This document shows positions 43,822 through 53,226 of a stretch of 64,000 nucleotides of DNA, piece by piece. How positions within the stretch are numbered: position 1 is the first letter of the stretch; every line of letters begins with the position of its first letter. Both the position numbers and the translations under genes were made by a program. Below the pieces are notes generated by a model. It ran no database searches. It saw nothing but the letters and a program-made list of their open reading frames with translations, and was not told the DNA's origin. Source of the stretch: UBA5972 sp964480735 (GTDB lineage: Bacteria; Pseudomonadota; Alphaproteobacteria; Rhodobacterales; Rhodobacteraceae); the NCBI GenBank assembly GCA_964480735.1, contig CAYZQS010000002.1, positions 19,954 to 83,953 of the forward strand, read 5' to 3'.

Positions 43822-45759
43822 ATGCGAGTTTTTACCGTTTTAGGCCCATCACATTCAGGCAAAAGCACATTGGTAGACGCAATCGGCAAGCTGGAAGGCG
43901 GATCGACCAAGAAATTTGATGTGTCCTGGGCGGTGAACGTTCACACATTTGACTATTTGGGCGACGATTGGGCGGCCATCGATTTAATGGGCGGGTCTGA
44001 CAATCTGTCTTACGGCGGCCCCGCGCTGGCAGCCAGCGATGCTGCGGTGCTGTGCGTCCCGCCAGAGGCCGACGCCGCGGTTTTATGCGCGCCCTACCTG
44101 CATCTGATCGAAGAGGCAGGCGTGCCCTGCTTTATCTTCATCAATAAAATGGACGCATCAACGGAACGGGTGCGTGACATCGTGGCGTCCCTGCAAACCT
44201 ATTGCCGTCACAACATTGTCCTGCGTCAGGTTCCAATCCGCAAAGGAAGCGAAATTACCGGTTCGGTTGATCTGATTAGTGAACGCGCCTGGGAATACCG
44301 TGAAGGCCAGCAGGCGGCGCTGATTGAATTGCCCGAAGATCTGACCAGTCGCGAACAGGACGCGCGAACCGAACTTCTGGAATCACTGGCGGATTTTGAC
44401 GACGCATTGCTGGAACAGCTGATCGAAGATCAAAAACCGATGACAGCGGATGTTTACGATCTGGCGACACAGGTGCTGCAAAACAACGATTTGGTTCCGG
44501 CACTTCTGGGTGCTGCGGAACACGGCAACGGCGTCACCCGCCTGATGAAATCGTTGCGCCACGAGGTGCCCGGATACGAGACCACCAAAGAGCGCCTGAC
44601 CGATGACAGTGCCGTTTGTGCCATCGGTTGTCTGGCCGATATGAAAAAACATCTGGGCAAGCTTGTGGTGGTGCGTGCGCTTGGGCCGGGCGTGGCTATG
44701 GGTTTGGATCTTGGCGGCAAATCTTTGGGTGGGATCACCGAAATAGATACCAAAACCCCGATGAAAGAGATCAAGCCGGGGCAGATCGGGTTGACGGTAA
44801 AGTCCGATCATCTGGAACCTGACCGCCTTTATACAACCAACGGAACCGCCGCGTTGCCTGATTGGGCGCAAAGCCGCCCCGCCGGGTATCGGCAAATCAT
44901 CACACCAACCAATGATCGCGACGACGTGCGGCTTTCAAGCGCTTTGGCGCGTCTGGCTGAAATTGATCCGGGGTTGGTTTTGACTCAGGACGAACAGACC
45001 GGCAAAGCCGTGGTCGGCAGTCAGGGGCCGCTGCACACGCGCCATTCGGTTGAAAGACTGGAAGCTGATTTTGGCATCGACGTTGAACTGGGCACAGTGC
45101 CCCCGGCATTCCGCGAAACCATTGCAAAATCGGTAGAGCAGCATTACCGCCACCGTAAACAATCAGGCGGTGCCGGACAATTTGCGGATGTGGTGCTGAC
45201 TTTAAAGCCACTGCCAAGAGATTCCGGTTTTGTGTTTGAAGAGCACGTAAAGGGCGGCGCGGTGCCGCGCAACTATATCCCATCCGTTAAAGCGGGTGCA
45301 CAGGAATCCCTGCTGGAAGGGCCAAACGGCCACCCGGTTGTTGATGTTTGTGTCGATTTGCTGGACGGCAAACACCACGCGGTTGACAGTTCCGATTTCG
45401 CCTTTCGTCAGGCGGGTCGGGCCGCGGTGCGCGAGGCATTGCTGGCCGCCAAGGCCTATACACTGCAACCAATCATGAAGGTGCAAATCCACGTGCCGTC
45501 TATTTATGCGGGCGGGCTGGTGCCGATTGTCAGTGGCCTGAAAGGTCAGGTTCTGGGCTTTGAAGGGCACCCGACATCAGCGGGCTGGGATATTTTTTCC
45601 GCCCTCATGCCAATGTCCCTGCAGGACGAATTGTTCCGCTCGCTTGGCGGGGCAACCCGGGGCACGGCGTGGTTTGATTCTGAATTTGATCACTACGAGG
45701 AAGCCAAATCCCTTGGTGCCGCGGCCGGTAAAACGTCAAGCGAGCATCAGCACGTCTGA
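43822..45759 (+). CDS. Elongation factor G-like GTPase
   Basis: A 645-residue translational-GTPase paralogue. TVLGPSHSGKSTLVDAI is the P-loop and FIFINKMD is the NKxD motif. The C-terminal half carries EF-G domains III-V (SGGAGQFADVVLTLKPL, GFEGHPTSAGWDIFSA). Switch I and the DxxG motif are divergent (AIDLMGGSDN). It is shorter than FusA (about 690 residues) and is the EF-G-like form widespread beside true EF-G in alphaproteobacteria. ATG 43822 has AAGGAAAG upstream. It stands alone between two catabolic operons, with 276 bases of leader. Confidence 0.85.
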   Translation: MRVFTVLGPSHSGKSTLVDAIGKLEGGSTKKFDVSWAVNVHTFDYLGDDWAAIDLMGGSDNLSYGGPALAASDAAVLCVPPEADAAVLCAPYLHLIEEAGVPCFIFINKMDASTERVRDIVASLQTYCRHNIVLRQVPIRKGSEITGSVDLISERAWEYREGQQAALIELPEDLTSREQDARTELLESLADFDDALLEQLIEDQKPMTADVYDLATQVLQNNDLVPALLGAAEHGNGVTRLMKSLRHEVPGYETTKERLTDDSAVCAIGCLADMKKHLGKLVVVRALGPGVAMGLDLGGKSLGGITEIDTKTPMKEIKPGQIGLTVKSDHLEPDRLYTTNGTAALPDWAQSRPAGYRQIITPTNDRDDVRLSSALARLAEIDPGLVLTQDEQTGKAVVGSQGPLHTRHSVERLEADFGIDVELGTVPPAFRETIAKSVEQHYRHRKQSGGAGQFADVVLTLKPLPRDSGFVFEEHVKGGAVPRNYIPSVKAGAQESLLEGPNGHPVVDVCVDLLDGKHHAVDSSDFAFRQAGRAAVREALLAAKAYTLQPIMKVQIHVPSIYAGGLVPIVSGLKGQVLGFEGHPTSAGWDIFSALMPMSLQDELFRSLGGATRGTAWFDSEFDHYEEAKSLGAAAGKTSSEHQHV

Positions 45760-45898
45760 TACAGTCGCCACGCTGCGGCAAATTTTTCACCCGCGCGCGG
45801 CCATTGCCCGGCGTTCGGGTTATTGCATTCGACCGCCCACCGTGATTGCCTGACGCAAACACACGCCGTGCAAGCTGAGCCGCGTATTGGAGGACCCT

Positions 45899-47224
45899 GT
45901 GCAAAATCCAGCCGTAAACCGCATCAAAAATCTGCAAAGACCGGGCGAGGTTCACCGGGACGCTTACGTGGCGCAGGACGTGTTTGATCTGGAAATGAAA
46001 CACCTGTTTCGCAACGCCTGGGCCTATGTGGGTCACGCCAGCCAGATCCCCAATCGCAGCGATTACTACGCAACCACCGTCGCTGATCAACCAATCCTGA
46101 TGGTACGGCACAAAGACGACACGATCCACGTCATGTACAACCGCTGCCCCCACAAAGGTACGCAGGTGGTGATTGACACCAAAGGCAACGCGGGCAAGTT
46201 TTTCCGCTGCCCCTATCATGCGTGGTCTTTTCGCACCGATGGCTCGCTTGCGTCTGTGCCGCTGAAACGGGGTTATGACAACACCGATTTTGAAAAGTCA
46301 TGCGCCGCCAAAGGCATGACATCCGTGGCTCATATCAAAAATTACCGTGATTTTATCTTTGTTAAACTGAATGACGCAGGCCCTGATTTTGAATCGTTTT
46401 TCGGTGACAGCCTGTCCAGCCTTGACAATATGATCGACCGTTCGCCTGTTGGCCGGCTACAGGTTGTGGGCGCGCCACTGCGGTATTTGCATCACTGCAA
46501 CTGGAAAATGCTGGTAGAGAACCAGACCGATACCTGCCACCCGATGGTGGCGCATGAAAGCTCTGCCGGGACGGTCAAGGATATTTGGGAAAAAGAGGGC
46601 GGCGATGGTCCCCGGCCAATGGCGGTCGAGGTGATCTTGCCTTTCATGTCCTCTTACGAGTTTTTTGAAGGCATGGGCATTCGCACCTGGGACAACGGTC
46701 ATGGGCACACGGGTGTGCACCACTCGATTCATTCGGATTATTCGGTCGCCCCTGGCTATGAGGAACAGATGCAGGCCGCCTATGGCGCAGAAAAAGCGGC
46801 GGCCATTCTGGGCGAAAACCGCCACAACACCATTTATTTCCCCAATATGATGATCAAGGGTCCGATCCAGTCGCTGCGCCTGTTCAAACCGATCGCGGCG
46901 GATAAAACCTTGGTGGAAAGCTGGATTTTCCGCCTTGTCGATGCGCCCGACATTTTGTTGGAGCGCACCGCCATGTACAACCGTATCATCAATGCGCCCA
47001 CTTCCATTGTTGGCCACGATGATCTGGAAATGTACGAACGTGCGCAAAGCGGATTGTCCAGTGACGGCATGCAATGGGTGAACGTGCAACGACTGTACGA
47101 GGATGGCGAAGGGACAACCCCGGAAGCAACCTATAACGGCACAACAGAGGCGCAGATGCGCAACCAGTTCCGGGCATGGGAAAAATTCATGCTGATGTCG
47201 ATGGACGGCGGAGTGGCGCCATGA
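45899..47224 (+). CDS. Aromatic-ring-hydroxylating Rieske oxygenase, alpha subunit
   Basis: A 441-residue alpha subunit. Cys83, His85, Cys104 and His107 (CPHKG and CPYHAW) bind the Rieske cluster. NQTDTCHPMVAH carries the facial His-His site of the catalytic iron. GTG 45899 is chosen because GGAGGA ends 4 bases upstream. Size and the adjacent beta subunit indicate an alpha3beta3 dioxygenase of the type acting on aromatic or polycyclic acids. The stop overlaps the beta ATG. No ferredoxin or reductase genes accompany it. Confidence 0.87.
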   Translation: MQNPAVNRIKNLQRPGEVHRDAYVAQDVFDLEMKHLFRNAWAYVGHASQIPNRSDYYATTVADQPILMVRHKDDTIHVMYNRCPHKGTQVVIDTKGNAGKFFRCPYHAWSFRTDGSLASVPLKRGYDNTDFEKSCAAKGMTSVAHIKNYRDFIFVKLNDAGPDFESFFGDSLSSLDNMIDRSPVGRLQVVGAPLRYLHHCNWKMLVENQTDTCHPMVAHESSAGTVKDIWEKEGGDGPRPMAVEVILPFMSSYEFFEGMGIRTWDNGHGHTGVHHSIHSDYSVAPGYEEQMQAAYGAEKAAAILGENRHNTIYFPNMMIKGPIQSLRLFKPIAADKTLVESWIFRLVDAPDILLERTAMYNRIINAPTSIVGHDDLEMYERAQSGLSSDGMQWVNVQRLYEDGEGTTPEATYNGTTEAQMRNQFRAWEKFMLMSMDGGVAP

Positions 47225-47700
47225 AGGTTACAATGCAGGCGTTGGTTGATTTCGTCTATCTGGAGGCGCGGCTGATTGACGAGCGGCGGTTTCCCGAATG
47301 GCTGGACATGTTCACCGAAGACGCAATTTACTGGATGCCGCTGGAATGGGATCAGGTTGAGGAAAAACTGACAACCTCTTTGCTGTACGAAGACAAGCTT
47401 TTGCTGCGCACACGAGTGGAACGGCTGGAAGGCGCGCGTACGTTTTCGCAAAAACCACAAAGCCGCTGCCAACACCTTTTGCAGATGCCACAGGTGGACA
47501 GCATGGATTCCGCAGCCAACGCATACCAGACGTGGACAGCCTTTCACTATGCGGAAACCCGGTTTGACGAGCAGCAAATTCTGGCCGGATGGGCCCGCCA
47601 TACGTTGTGCGTTGAAAACGACGGGTTGAGAATTCGGAAAAAACGCGTGGATCTGGTGAATTGCGACGCGCCGTTTCGCAATATTCAGTTGTTTGTGTGA
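47221..47700 (+). CDS. Aromatic-ring-hydroxylating dioxygenase, beta subunit
   Basis: A 159-residue cystatin-fold (SnoaL-like) small subunit. FVYLEARLIDERRFPEWLDM near the start, then YWMPLEWDQ, resemble the toluate/biphenyl dioxygenase beta subunits that stabilise the alpha trimer. The ATG overlaps the alpha stop (ATGA), so subunits are made in step. The visible C-terminus has the conserved RIRKKRVDLVN strand. Confidence 0.83.
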   Translation: MKVTMQALVDFVYLEARLIDERRFPEWLDMFTEDAIYWMPLEWDQVEEKLTTSLLYEDKLLLRTRVERLEGARTFSQKPQSRCQHLLQMPQVDSMDSAANAYQTWTAFHYAETRFDEQQILAGWARHTLCVENDGLRIRKKRVDLVNCDAPFRNIQLFV

Positions 47701-47815
47701 CCGCGAAACCTTGCCACCGATTGTTCCTCGGCCCGGCTCTGAACAGAGTGGGCGGCGACGGGCATTGCCGGTGGTGTCTCTGTTCTTTCGGGATGGCATC
47801 AAAAGGAGGTGCATA

Positions 47816-49432
47816 TTGCTAGCGTCGCCGTTGGATCACGCCACAATTTTTGCAGCCTTTGCTGAAACGGCGAAGCGTTATCCGGATCGACCATTCCTGA
47901 ACGTGCCGTGCAAGACAGCTGAAAACTACGGCACCGCCGCCGGTGAAATATCATATGGTGAGATGTGGCGCCGGGTGGATGATAAAACTGCCACATACCG
48001 CACCGCAGGCTATGGTGCTGACCACCGGGTTGGCATAATGCTTGAAAACCGACCGGCGTTTTTTGAACACTGGCTGGCGTTGAACGCGCTTGGCGTGTCG
48101 ATTGTACCGATCAACCCTGATCTGCGTGCTGCAGAACTTAGGTATCTGGTGGACCATTCTGAACTGGCACTCGTCGTGGCAATCCCTTCACGCCGCAATG
48201 AGTTACTGCAGGCGGGTGCACCGATGGTGGTTGGACCGGAGGACGCAATTCCAACCGCAGTCGCCGCTTACAAAATGCAAACTTTGGATCAATCCGCCGA
48301 GGCCGCGTTGTTGTATACCTCTGGCACAACCGGCCTGCCAAAAGGATGTGTATTGTCCAACGCCTATTTTTTGAACTGCGGAGACTGGTATAAGAATGTT
48401 GGCGGGGCCTGTGCTTTGACCGAGAGCGGCGAGCGGATGATCACACCCTTGCCGCTTTTTCACATGAATGCGTTGGCGTGCTCTGTCATGGCAATGATCG
48501 CGGTTGGTGGGTGTCTGAGTGTTGTTGACCGCTTTCACCCATCCACCTGGTGGGAAGACGTTCGTGAAACCAGGGCCACTGTCATGCATTATCTGGGGGT
48601 CATGCCAGCCATGCTGATGCGCGCAACGCCTAGCAGAACGGATACCAGGCACGACGTTCGCTTTGGATTTGGCGCGGGCGTGGAGCAGCCTTTGCACACG
48701 GCGTTTGAATCCCGCTTTAACATACCGTTAATCGAAGCCTGGGCCATGACCGAAACCGGCAACGGGGCGGTGATTGCCGCTTCCCACGGCAATCGCCATG
48801 TGGGCAGCCGTTGTTTTGGTGCGCCGTCCCCTGCGGTCGAGGTGCAGTTGATTGCTGACAACGGGCAATTGGTAAAACCCGGTTGCGCCGGTGAACTGCT
48901 GGTGCGCCGGGCGGGTGCCAACCCCAGGTTCGGGTTCTTTGATCGTTATCTGAAGAACCCTGAAGAAACCGCCAAAGTCTGGCGCGGTGGCTGGTTTCAC
49001 ACCGGCGACATTGCCCGACAAAACCCTGACGGCACCTATGTTTTTGTTGATCGAAAAAAGAACCTTATCCGGCGGGCGGGTGAAAATATCGCGGCGGCAG
49101 AGGTTGAAGGTGTTTTAAACCGTCACCCGCTTGTTGCCGCCAGTGCGGTTGCGGCCACCCCCGACCCGCTGCGCGGAGACGAGGTTTTTGCCGTGATCAA
49201 ACTGGCCGACCCGGCGAATGCAGACAACAACACCGCCGAAAAGATCGTTGCCCATTGTCTGGATCAGTTGGCCTATTTCAAAGCGCCGGGATATATTGCC
49301 TTTGTGCCCGATCTGCCATTGACATCAACCAATAAAATTCAGCGCGGCGCGATGCAAAAAATCGTGGCGGACCTGCGCGATGATCCCAAAACCGTGACCA
49401 CGTTGCACCTGAAAAAGCGGCGCGACGTCTGA
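47816..49432 (+). CDS. AMP-forming acyl-CoA synthetase
   Basis: A 538-residue ANL-superfamily ligase. LLYTSGTTGLPKGC is the P-loop, EAWAMTETGNG the A5 motif, WFHTGDIARQ and DRKKNLIRRAGENIAA the hinge region and TSTNKIQRG the catalytic Lys near the end. The start is TTG 47816, with AGGAGG 6 bases upstream; upstream in-frame text (from 47693) overlaps the beta-subunit gene and lacks similarity. It activates a carboxylic acid substrate or hydroxylated product to a CoA thioester for the downstream beta-oxidation genes. Confidence 0.88.
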   Translation: MLASPLDHATIFAAFAETAKRYPDRPFLNVPCKTAENYGTAAGEISYGEMWRRVDDKTATYRTAGYGADHRVGIMLENRPAFFEHWLALNALGVSIVPINPDLRAAELRYLVDHSELALVVAIPSRRNELLQAGAPMVVGPEDAIPTAVAAYKMQTLDQSAEAALLYTSGTTGLPKGCVLSNAYFLNCGDWYKNVGGACALTESGERMITPLPLFHMNALACSVMAMIAVGGCLSVVDRFHPSTWWEDVRETRATVMHYLGVMPAMLMRATPSRTDTRHDVRFGFGAGVEQPLHTAFESRFNIPLIEAWAMTETGNGAVIAASHGNRHVGSRCFGAPSPAVEVQLIADNGQLVKPGCAGELLVRRAGANPRFGFFDRYLKNPEETAKVWRGGWFHTGDIARQNPDGTYVFVDRKKNLIRRAGENIAAAEVEGVLNRHPLVAASAVAATPDPLRGDEVFAVIKLADPANADNNTAEKIVAHCLDQLAYFKAPGYIAFVPDLPLTSTNKIQRGAMQKIVADLRDDPKTVTTLHLKKRRDV

Positions 49433-50619
49433 TGGGCCGTCCGCGACCAAAGCGCCAAGGCTATGACGGGGTTGTCGCCGCGGTTCCCGTGACAATACCG
49501 TACCAGCGGTTTTCGCCGGAGCCCGCCCATTGGTGGCTGGCCCGGGCGCTGGGTGAACTGGTGCGAGGGGCGGGTATCACGCCGCAGGAAATTGACGGGT
49601 TTACGGTGTCTTCCTTCACGCTGTTTCCGGATACCGCTGTTGGTCTGACACAACATCTGGGATTAAGCCCGCGCTGGCTGGATCATATCCCGATGGGCGG
49701 GGCCTCTGGCGTTGTGGCCCTGCGCCGGGCGGCCCGCGCGGTTCAGGCCGGAGACGCCGACATCGTTGCCTGTGTCGCCGGAGACGCCAATCACGTGGAC
49801 AGCTTTCGCAACATGCTGACCAGTTTTTCGCGCTTTGCTCAGGATGCGGCCTATCCCTACGGGTCCGGCGGCCCAAACGCCTCTTTCGCGCTGATGACAG
49901 ATCATTATATGCGCAAATACGGCGCAACCCGTGCGGATTTCGGCAAAATAGCCGTGGCGCAGCGGGCCAATGCGCAGCGCTTTGACGGGGCGTTGATGAA
50001 AAAGCCGCTGACGCTGGAACAATATATGGACGCCCGCCCGATATCAGAGCCGATCCACCTGTTTGACTGCGTAATGCCCTGCGCCGGTGCAGAGGCGTTT
50101 TTGGTCATGGGTGATGAAATGGCCGATGATCTGGGTCTGAATTCTGTGCGCATCCTGTCCACAATCGAACGTCACAACGCATTTGCTGACGATCCCATTC
50201 AGGATCGCGGCGGTTGGCAACTGGATGTAAATGAGTTCTGGGACATGGCGGATATTTCACCCGGGGACGTGGATTTCCTGCAAACCTATGACGATTATCC
50301 TGTGATCTGCATGATGCAGATGGAAGATTTGGGGTTTTGTGCTAAGGGCGGCGCGCCGGATTTGGTGCGCGACAATGATTTGGAAATAACCGGCAGTTTT
50401 CCCCATAACACATCCGGCGGGCAGCTGTCTGTCGGGCAGGCCGGGGCCGCCGGTGGGTTTCTGGGACTTGTTGAAGCATTGCGGCAACTGACCGGTACTG
50501 CCGAAGGGACACAGGTTAACGGCGCGGCTGTGGGAGTGGTATCAGGCTTTGGCATGATCAACTATGACCGCGGCGTATGCAGTGCCGCTGCTGCCCTGGC
50601 ACGGGGGCACGATGACTGA
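49432..50619 (+). CDS. Thiolase-fold protein lacking the nucleophilic Cys (Ltp2/SCP-x-like retro-aldolase)
   Basis: A 395-residue thiolase-like protein. At the loop where thiolases carry the nucleophilic Cys it reads IPMGGASGVVAL, without Cys. YDDYPVICMMQMEDLGFC and PHNTSGGQLSVGQAG remain. The pattern fits lipid-transfer-protein thiolases such as Ltp2, which cleave a beta-hydroxyacyl-CoA by retro-aldol reaction together with a DUF35 protein. Here a DUF35 protein is encoded directly downstream with an 8-base overlap. The start overlaps the ligase stop (TGATG). Substrate unknown; steroid-like or branched side chains are usual. Confidence 0.8.
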   Translation: MGRPRPKRQGYDGVVAAVPVTIPYQRFSPEPAHWWLARALGELVRGAGITPQEIDGFTVSSFTLFPDTAVGLTQHLGLSPRWLDHIPMGGASGVVALRRAARAVQAGDADIVACVAGDANHVDSFRNMLTSFSRFAQDAAYPYGSGGPNASFALMTDHYMRKYGATRADFGKIAVAQRANAQRFDGALMKKPLTLEQYMDARPISEPIHLFDCVMPCAGAEAFLVMGDEMADDLGLNSVRILSTIERHNAFADDPIQDRGGWQLDVNEFWDMADISPGDVDFLQTYDDYPVICMMQMEDLGFCAKGGAPDLVRDNDLEITGSFPHNTSGGQLSVGQAGAAGGFLGLVEALRQLTGTAEGTQVNGAAVGVVSGFGMINYDRGVCSAAAALARGHDD

Positions 50620-51865
50620 TCCCCTGCAAAAACCGCCAAAAAAAAATCCTCAGCGGCGTGCGGTCTTGCCAACGCTTCCCCCGGCCTTTCGCTCGCGTAA
50701 AGCGCTGGCATTCACAGCGGCGGCGGCAGAGGGCCGGTTTTGCCTGCAAAAGTGCAATGACTGCGCCAAATTCACCTATCCCCCGCGCGAGGCCTGCCCC
50801 CACTGCCTGTCGATGGATTTAAGCTGGCAGGACATACCAACCGGTGGACACCTGATCGCTGAAACATTGGTGCGCACGAGTACCAACACCTATTTTCGCG
50901 AGCGCACGCCGTGGCGCAGCGGCACCGTGAAGCTGGACGCGGGGATTGCTGTTTTGGCGCATATTCACGGCGATGTGGCCCGTGGTGGACGGGTTCACAT
51001 GATTGCCCGCACAGACAAATCCGGCAAAGGGGTGATGATGGCCTTGCCGGAACAGGAGGTTGAAAACATGGGTGATGACAAGCAATTACGCGAACTGACC
51101 TGTGATCCCAAACACCGCAGGGTGCTGATCACCGACGGGCGCACAGAGGTGGGGCAGACGCTGGCAAAAACACTTGGCCAGGCGGGCGCGTCCACGGTTT
51201 TTGTCGGACAGGCCGAGGACTGGCGATCTTTTGCGGGGCTAAAAAACCTTTTGGATATTCCGAACGTGGAGATCATGCCGCTGGACATCACCGATACCAT
51301 TTCAGTGCAAAATTGCGCCGCAGAGATTGGCGGAAAAGTTGATATTCTGATCAACAACGCCACCCACATTCGCCCCGGTGGGGTATTGTCGCGGCGCGAT
51401 GTGGTCAGTGCACGCGATGAAATGGAAGTGAATTATTTCGGGCTGATGCGCCTGATGCAGGCTTTTGGTCCGGGCCTGCGGGCGCGCGGAGCGGACGGGG
51501 TTAATTCGGCCTGCGCCTGGGTCAATCTTTTGTCGGTCTATGCGCTGAGCAACAAACCAGAATTTGGTGTAACCTATGCGTCGCAAGCCGCCGCCCTGTC
51601 GCTGGCCCAGTGTTTTCGCGGTGAAATGGCCGGCAGTGGTGTGAAGGTTGTCAACGCATTTTACGGCCCGTTGCAGGATGAGTGGCATCAACCGCTGCCA
51701 CCACCGAAAATCAGTGCCAAGGTGCTGGCGCGGGAGGTCACAGCCGGATTGCAACAGGGGCTTGAAGACGTGATTATCGGCGACGTGGCCCGCGACGTGT
51801 GGCAGCGTTGGGTTGAAGACGCGCGGGTGCTGGAAAAAGAACTGACCCAGATCGAGGGAATGTAG
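50612..51865 (+). CDS. DUF35 OB-fold/Zn-ribbon protein fused to a degenerate SDR domain
   Basis: A 417-residue fusion. Residues about 40-150 are DUF35: a rubredoxin-like Zn ribbon (CNDC and CPHC) then an OB-fold (LIAETLVRTS, VHMIARTDKSGKGV). Residues about 165-415 are an SDR-like Rossmann domain. The NAD loop TDGRTEVGQ departs from TGxxxGxG, INNATH replaces NNAG and the Tyr of YASQAAAL has Ala where the catalytic Lys should be. The SDR half is therefore probably inactive. ATG 50612 lies inside the thiolase gene end. It likely partners the Cys-less thiolase as the DUF35 half of a retro-aldolase. Confidence 0.8.
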   Translation: MTDPLQKPPKKNPQRRAVLPTLPPAFRSRKALAFTAAAAEGRFCLQKCNDCAKFTYPPREACPHCLSMDLSWQDIPTGGHLIAETLVRTSTNTYFRERTPWRSGTVKLDAGIAVLAHIHGDVARGGRVHMIARTDKSGKGVMMALPEQEVENMGDDKQLRELTCDPKHRRVLITDGRTEVGQTLAKTLGQAGASTVFVGQAEDWRSFAGLKNLLDIPNVEIMPLDITDTISVQNCAAEIGGKVDILINNATHIRPGGVLSRRDVVSARDEMEVNYFGLMRLMQAFGPGLRARGADGVNSACAWVNLLSVYALSNKPEFGVTYASQAAALSLAQCFRGEMAGSGVKVVNAFYGPLQDEWHQPLPPPKISAKVLAREVTAGLQQGLEDVIIGDVARDVWQRWVEDARVLEKELTQIEGM

Positions 51866-52639
51866 ATGTCTGTTTTGCAGGAACTGGCCCGCAGCCTGAC
51901 AACGGGAGAGGTCAAAACCGTTGATCTGACCCATACGCTGGACCCGGATTTTCCGGTGATGATCCTGCCGCCTGAATTTGGCCAATGCGCGCGCTTTCGG
52001 GTGGAAGAGGTCTCGTGTTATGATGATCGTGGTCCCGGCTGGTACTGGCGCAACTTTTCCTGCGGCGAGCATACCGGCACGCATTTTGACGCGCCGATCC
52101 ACTGGATCAGCGGGCGTGATTTGCCAAATGCCACGGTGGATGCAATTCCAAGCGCGGCGTTTGTCGGGCCGGTATGTGTGATTGACTGTTCGGCGCAGGC
52201 GGCGGCGGACGAGGATTATTTGCTTACTGTTCAGGATGTTACAGACTGGGAAGCCACGCACGGTGAAATTCCGGCCGGTGCCTGGGTGCTGATGCGCACG
52301 GACTGGTCAAAGAAATCGGGCGCGGAATATCTGAACATGCGCGATGACGGTGCCCATTCGCCGGGCCCGGCGCCTGAAACGGTTAAGTTTCTTGTCAAAA
52401 CCCGTGATATCCTTGGTTTTGGCACCGAAACCGTTGGCACCGATGCGGGGCAGGGTGCGCATCTGGCCCCGCCTTATCCGGCGCATTATATCCTGCATGG
52501 TGCAGGCAAGCTGGGCCTTCAGTGCCTTGCCAATCTGGATCAGCTGCCACCGACCGGTGCGATATTAATTTGCCCGCCGCTGAAAATAAAACACGGTTCC
52601 GGCAGTCCGTTGCGGGTTTTGGCGCTGGTCGAGGGCTGA
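51866..52639 (+). CDS. Cyclase-family metal-dependent hydrolase (kynurenine-formamidase-like)
   Basis: A 257-residue cyclase-family protein. GEHTGTHFDAPIHWISG carries the family metal motif HxGTHxDxPxH. AWVLMRTDWSKK and GFGTETVGTDAG follow in the usual places. Members hydrolyse amides or lactones (kynurenine formamidase, isatin hydrolase). It starts directly after the DUF35-SDR stop. In a ring-oxidation operon it may open a lactone or a cyclic CoA intermediate. Confidence 0.82.
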   Translation: MSVLQELARSLTTGEVKTVDLTHTLDPDFPVMILPPEFGQCARFRVEEVSCYDDRGPGWYWRNFSCGEHTGTHFDAPIHWISGRDLPNATVDAIPSAAFVGPVCVIDCSAQAAADEDYLLTVQDVTDWEATHGEIPAGAWVLMRTDWSKKSGAEYLNMRDDGAHSPGPAPETVKFLVKTRDILGFGTETVGTDAGQGAHLAPPYPAHYILHGAGKLGLQCLANLDQLPPTGAILICPPLKIKHGSGSPLRVLALVEG

Positions 52640-52737
52640 AACGCACGGCCGGTACGACGTGGCGGCATTCTTGCAATCCTCTCTCGCATCCCGGAAACAA
52701 TCGTGGTTCTACTTTAGAAACCGGCAATGGAGGAAAC

Positions 52738-53208
52738 GTGCCAAGCGATTGCAAGACTTTTCTGGCAGAACGGACGGCGCTGATTGGCAAAGTCATAGGC
52801 GTCTCTGACTGGATAACCGTTGATCAGAAAAAGATTGACGATTTTGCGCAAGTCACAGAAGACGACCAGTTTATCCACGTTGATCCTGATCGCGCAAAGG
52901 CAGAAACGCCGTTTGGCGGCACCATTGCGCATGGCTTTCTGACTTTGTCACTGTGCAGCAAATTCGCCATGAACGCACTGCCGCCAAAACCCAAAACGCA
53001 AAAACTGACGCTGAATTACGGGTTGAACAACGTGCGGTTTCTCAATCCGGTGGGCGTTGATGAACAGCTGCGCGGGCGGTTCGTATTACAGGACGCCGCC
53101 ATGCGCGCGGTGGATCAGGTGTTGCAGACCTACGATTTAACTGTTGAAATCAAGGGCAGGGATAAACCGGCGCTGGCTGCAACATGGCTGGCGCTGGCGG
53201 TATTTTGA
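52738..53208 (+). CDS. MaoC-family (R)-enoyl-CoA hydratase
   Basis: A 156-residue hot-dog-fold hydratase. FAQVTEDDQFIHVDPDRAK then FGGTIAHGFLTLSL is the hydratase-2 motif with the catalytic Asp and His. GTG 52738 has GGAGG 4 bases upstream; in-frame codons before it overlap the cyclase gene. It hydrates an enoyl-CoA in the pathway, complementing the crotonase domain of the FadJ-like protein. It is 18 bases before the thiolase gene. Confidence 0.87.
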   Translation: MPSDCKTFLAERTALIGKVIGVSDWITVDQKKIDDFAQVTEDDQFIHVDPDRAKAETPFGGTIAHGFLTLSLCSKFAMNALPPKPKTQKLTLNYGLNNVRFLNPVGVDEQLRGRFVLQDAAMRAVDQVLQTYDLTVEIKGRDKPALAATWLALAVF

Positions 53209-53226
53209 TAGAAGAGGAACAATTTC

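Noticed and set aside
47693..47815. Longer start for the acyl-CoA synthetase
   Set aside because: It overlaps the dioxygenase beta gene and has no family similarity; TTG 47816 has a strong AGGAGG at proper spacing.
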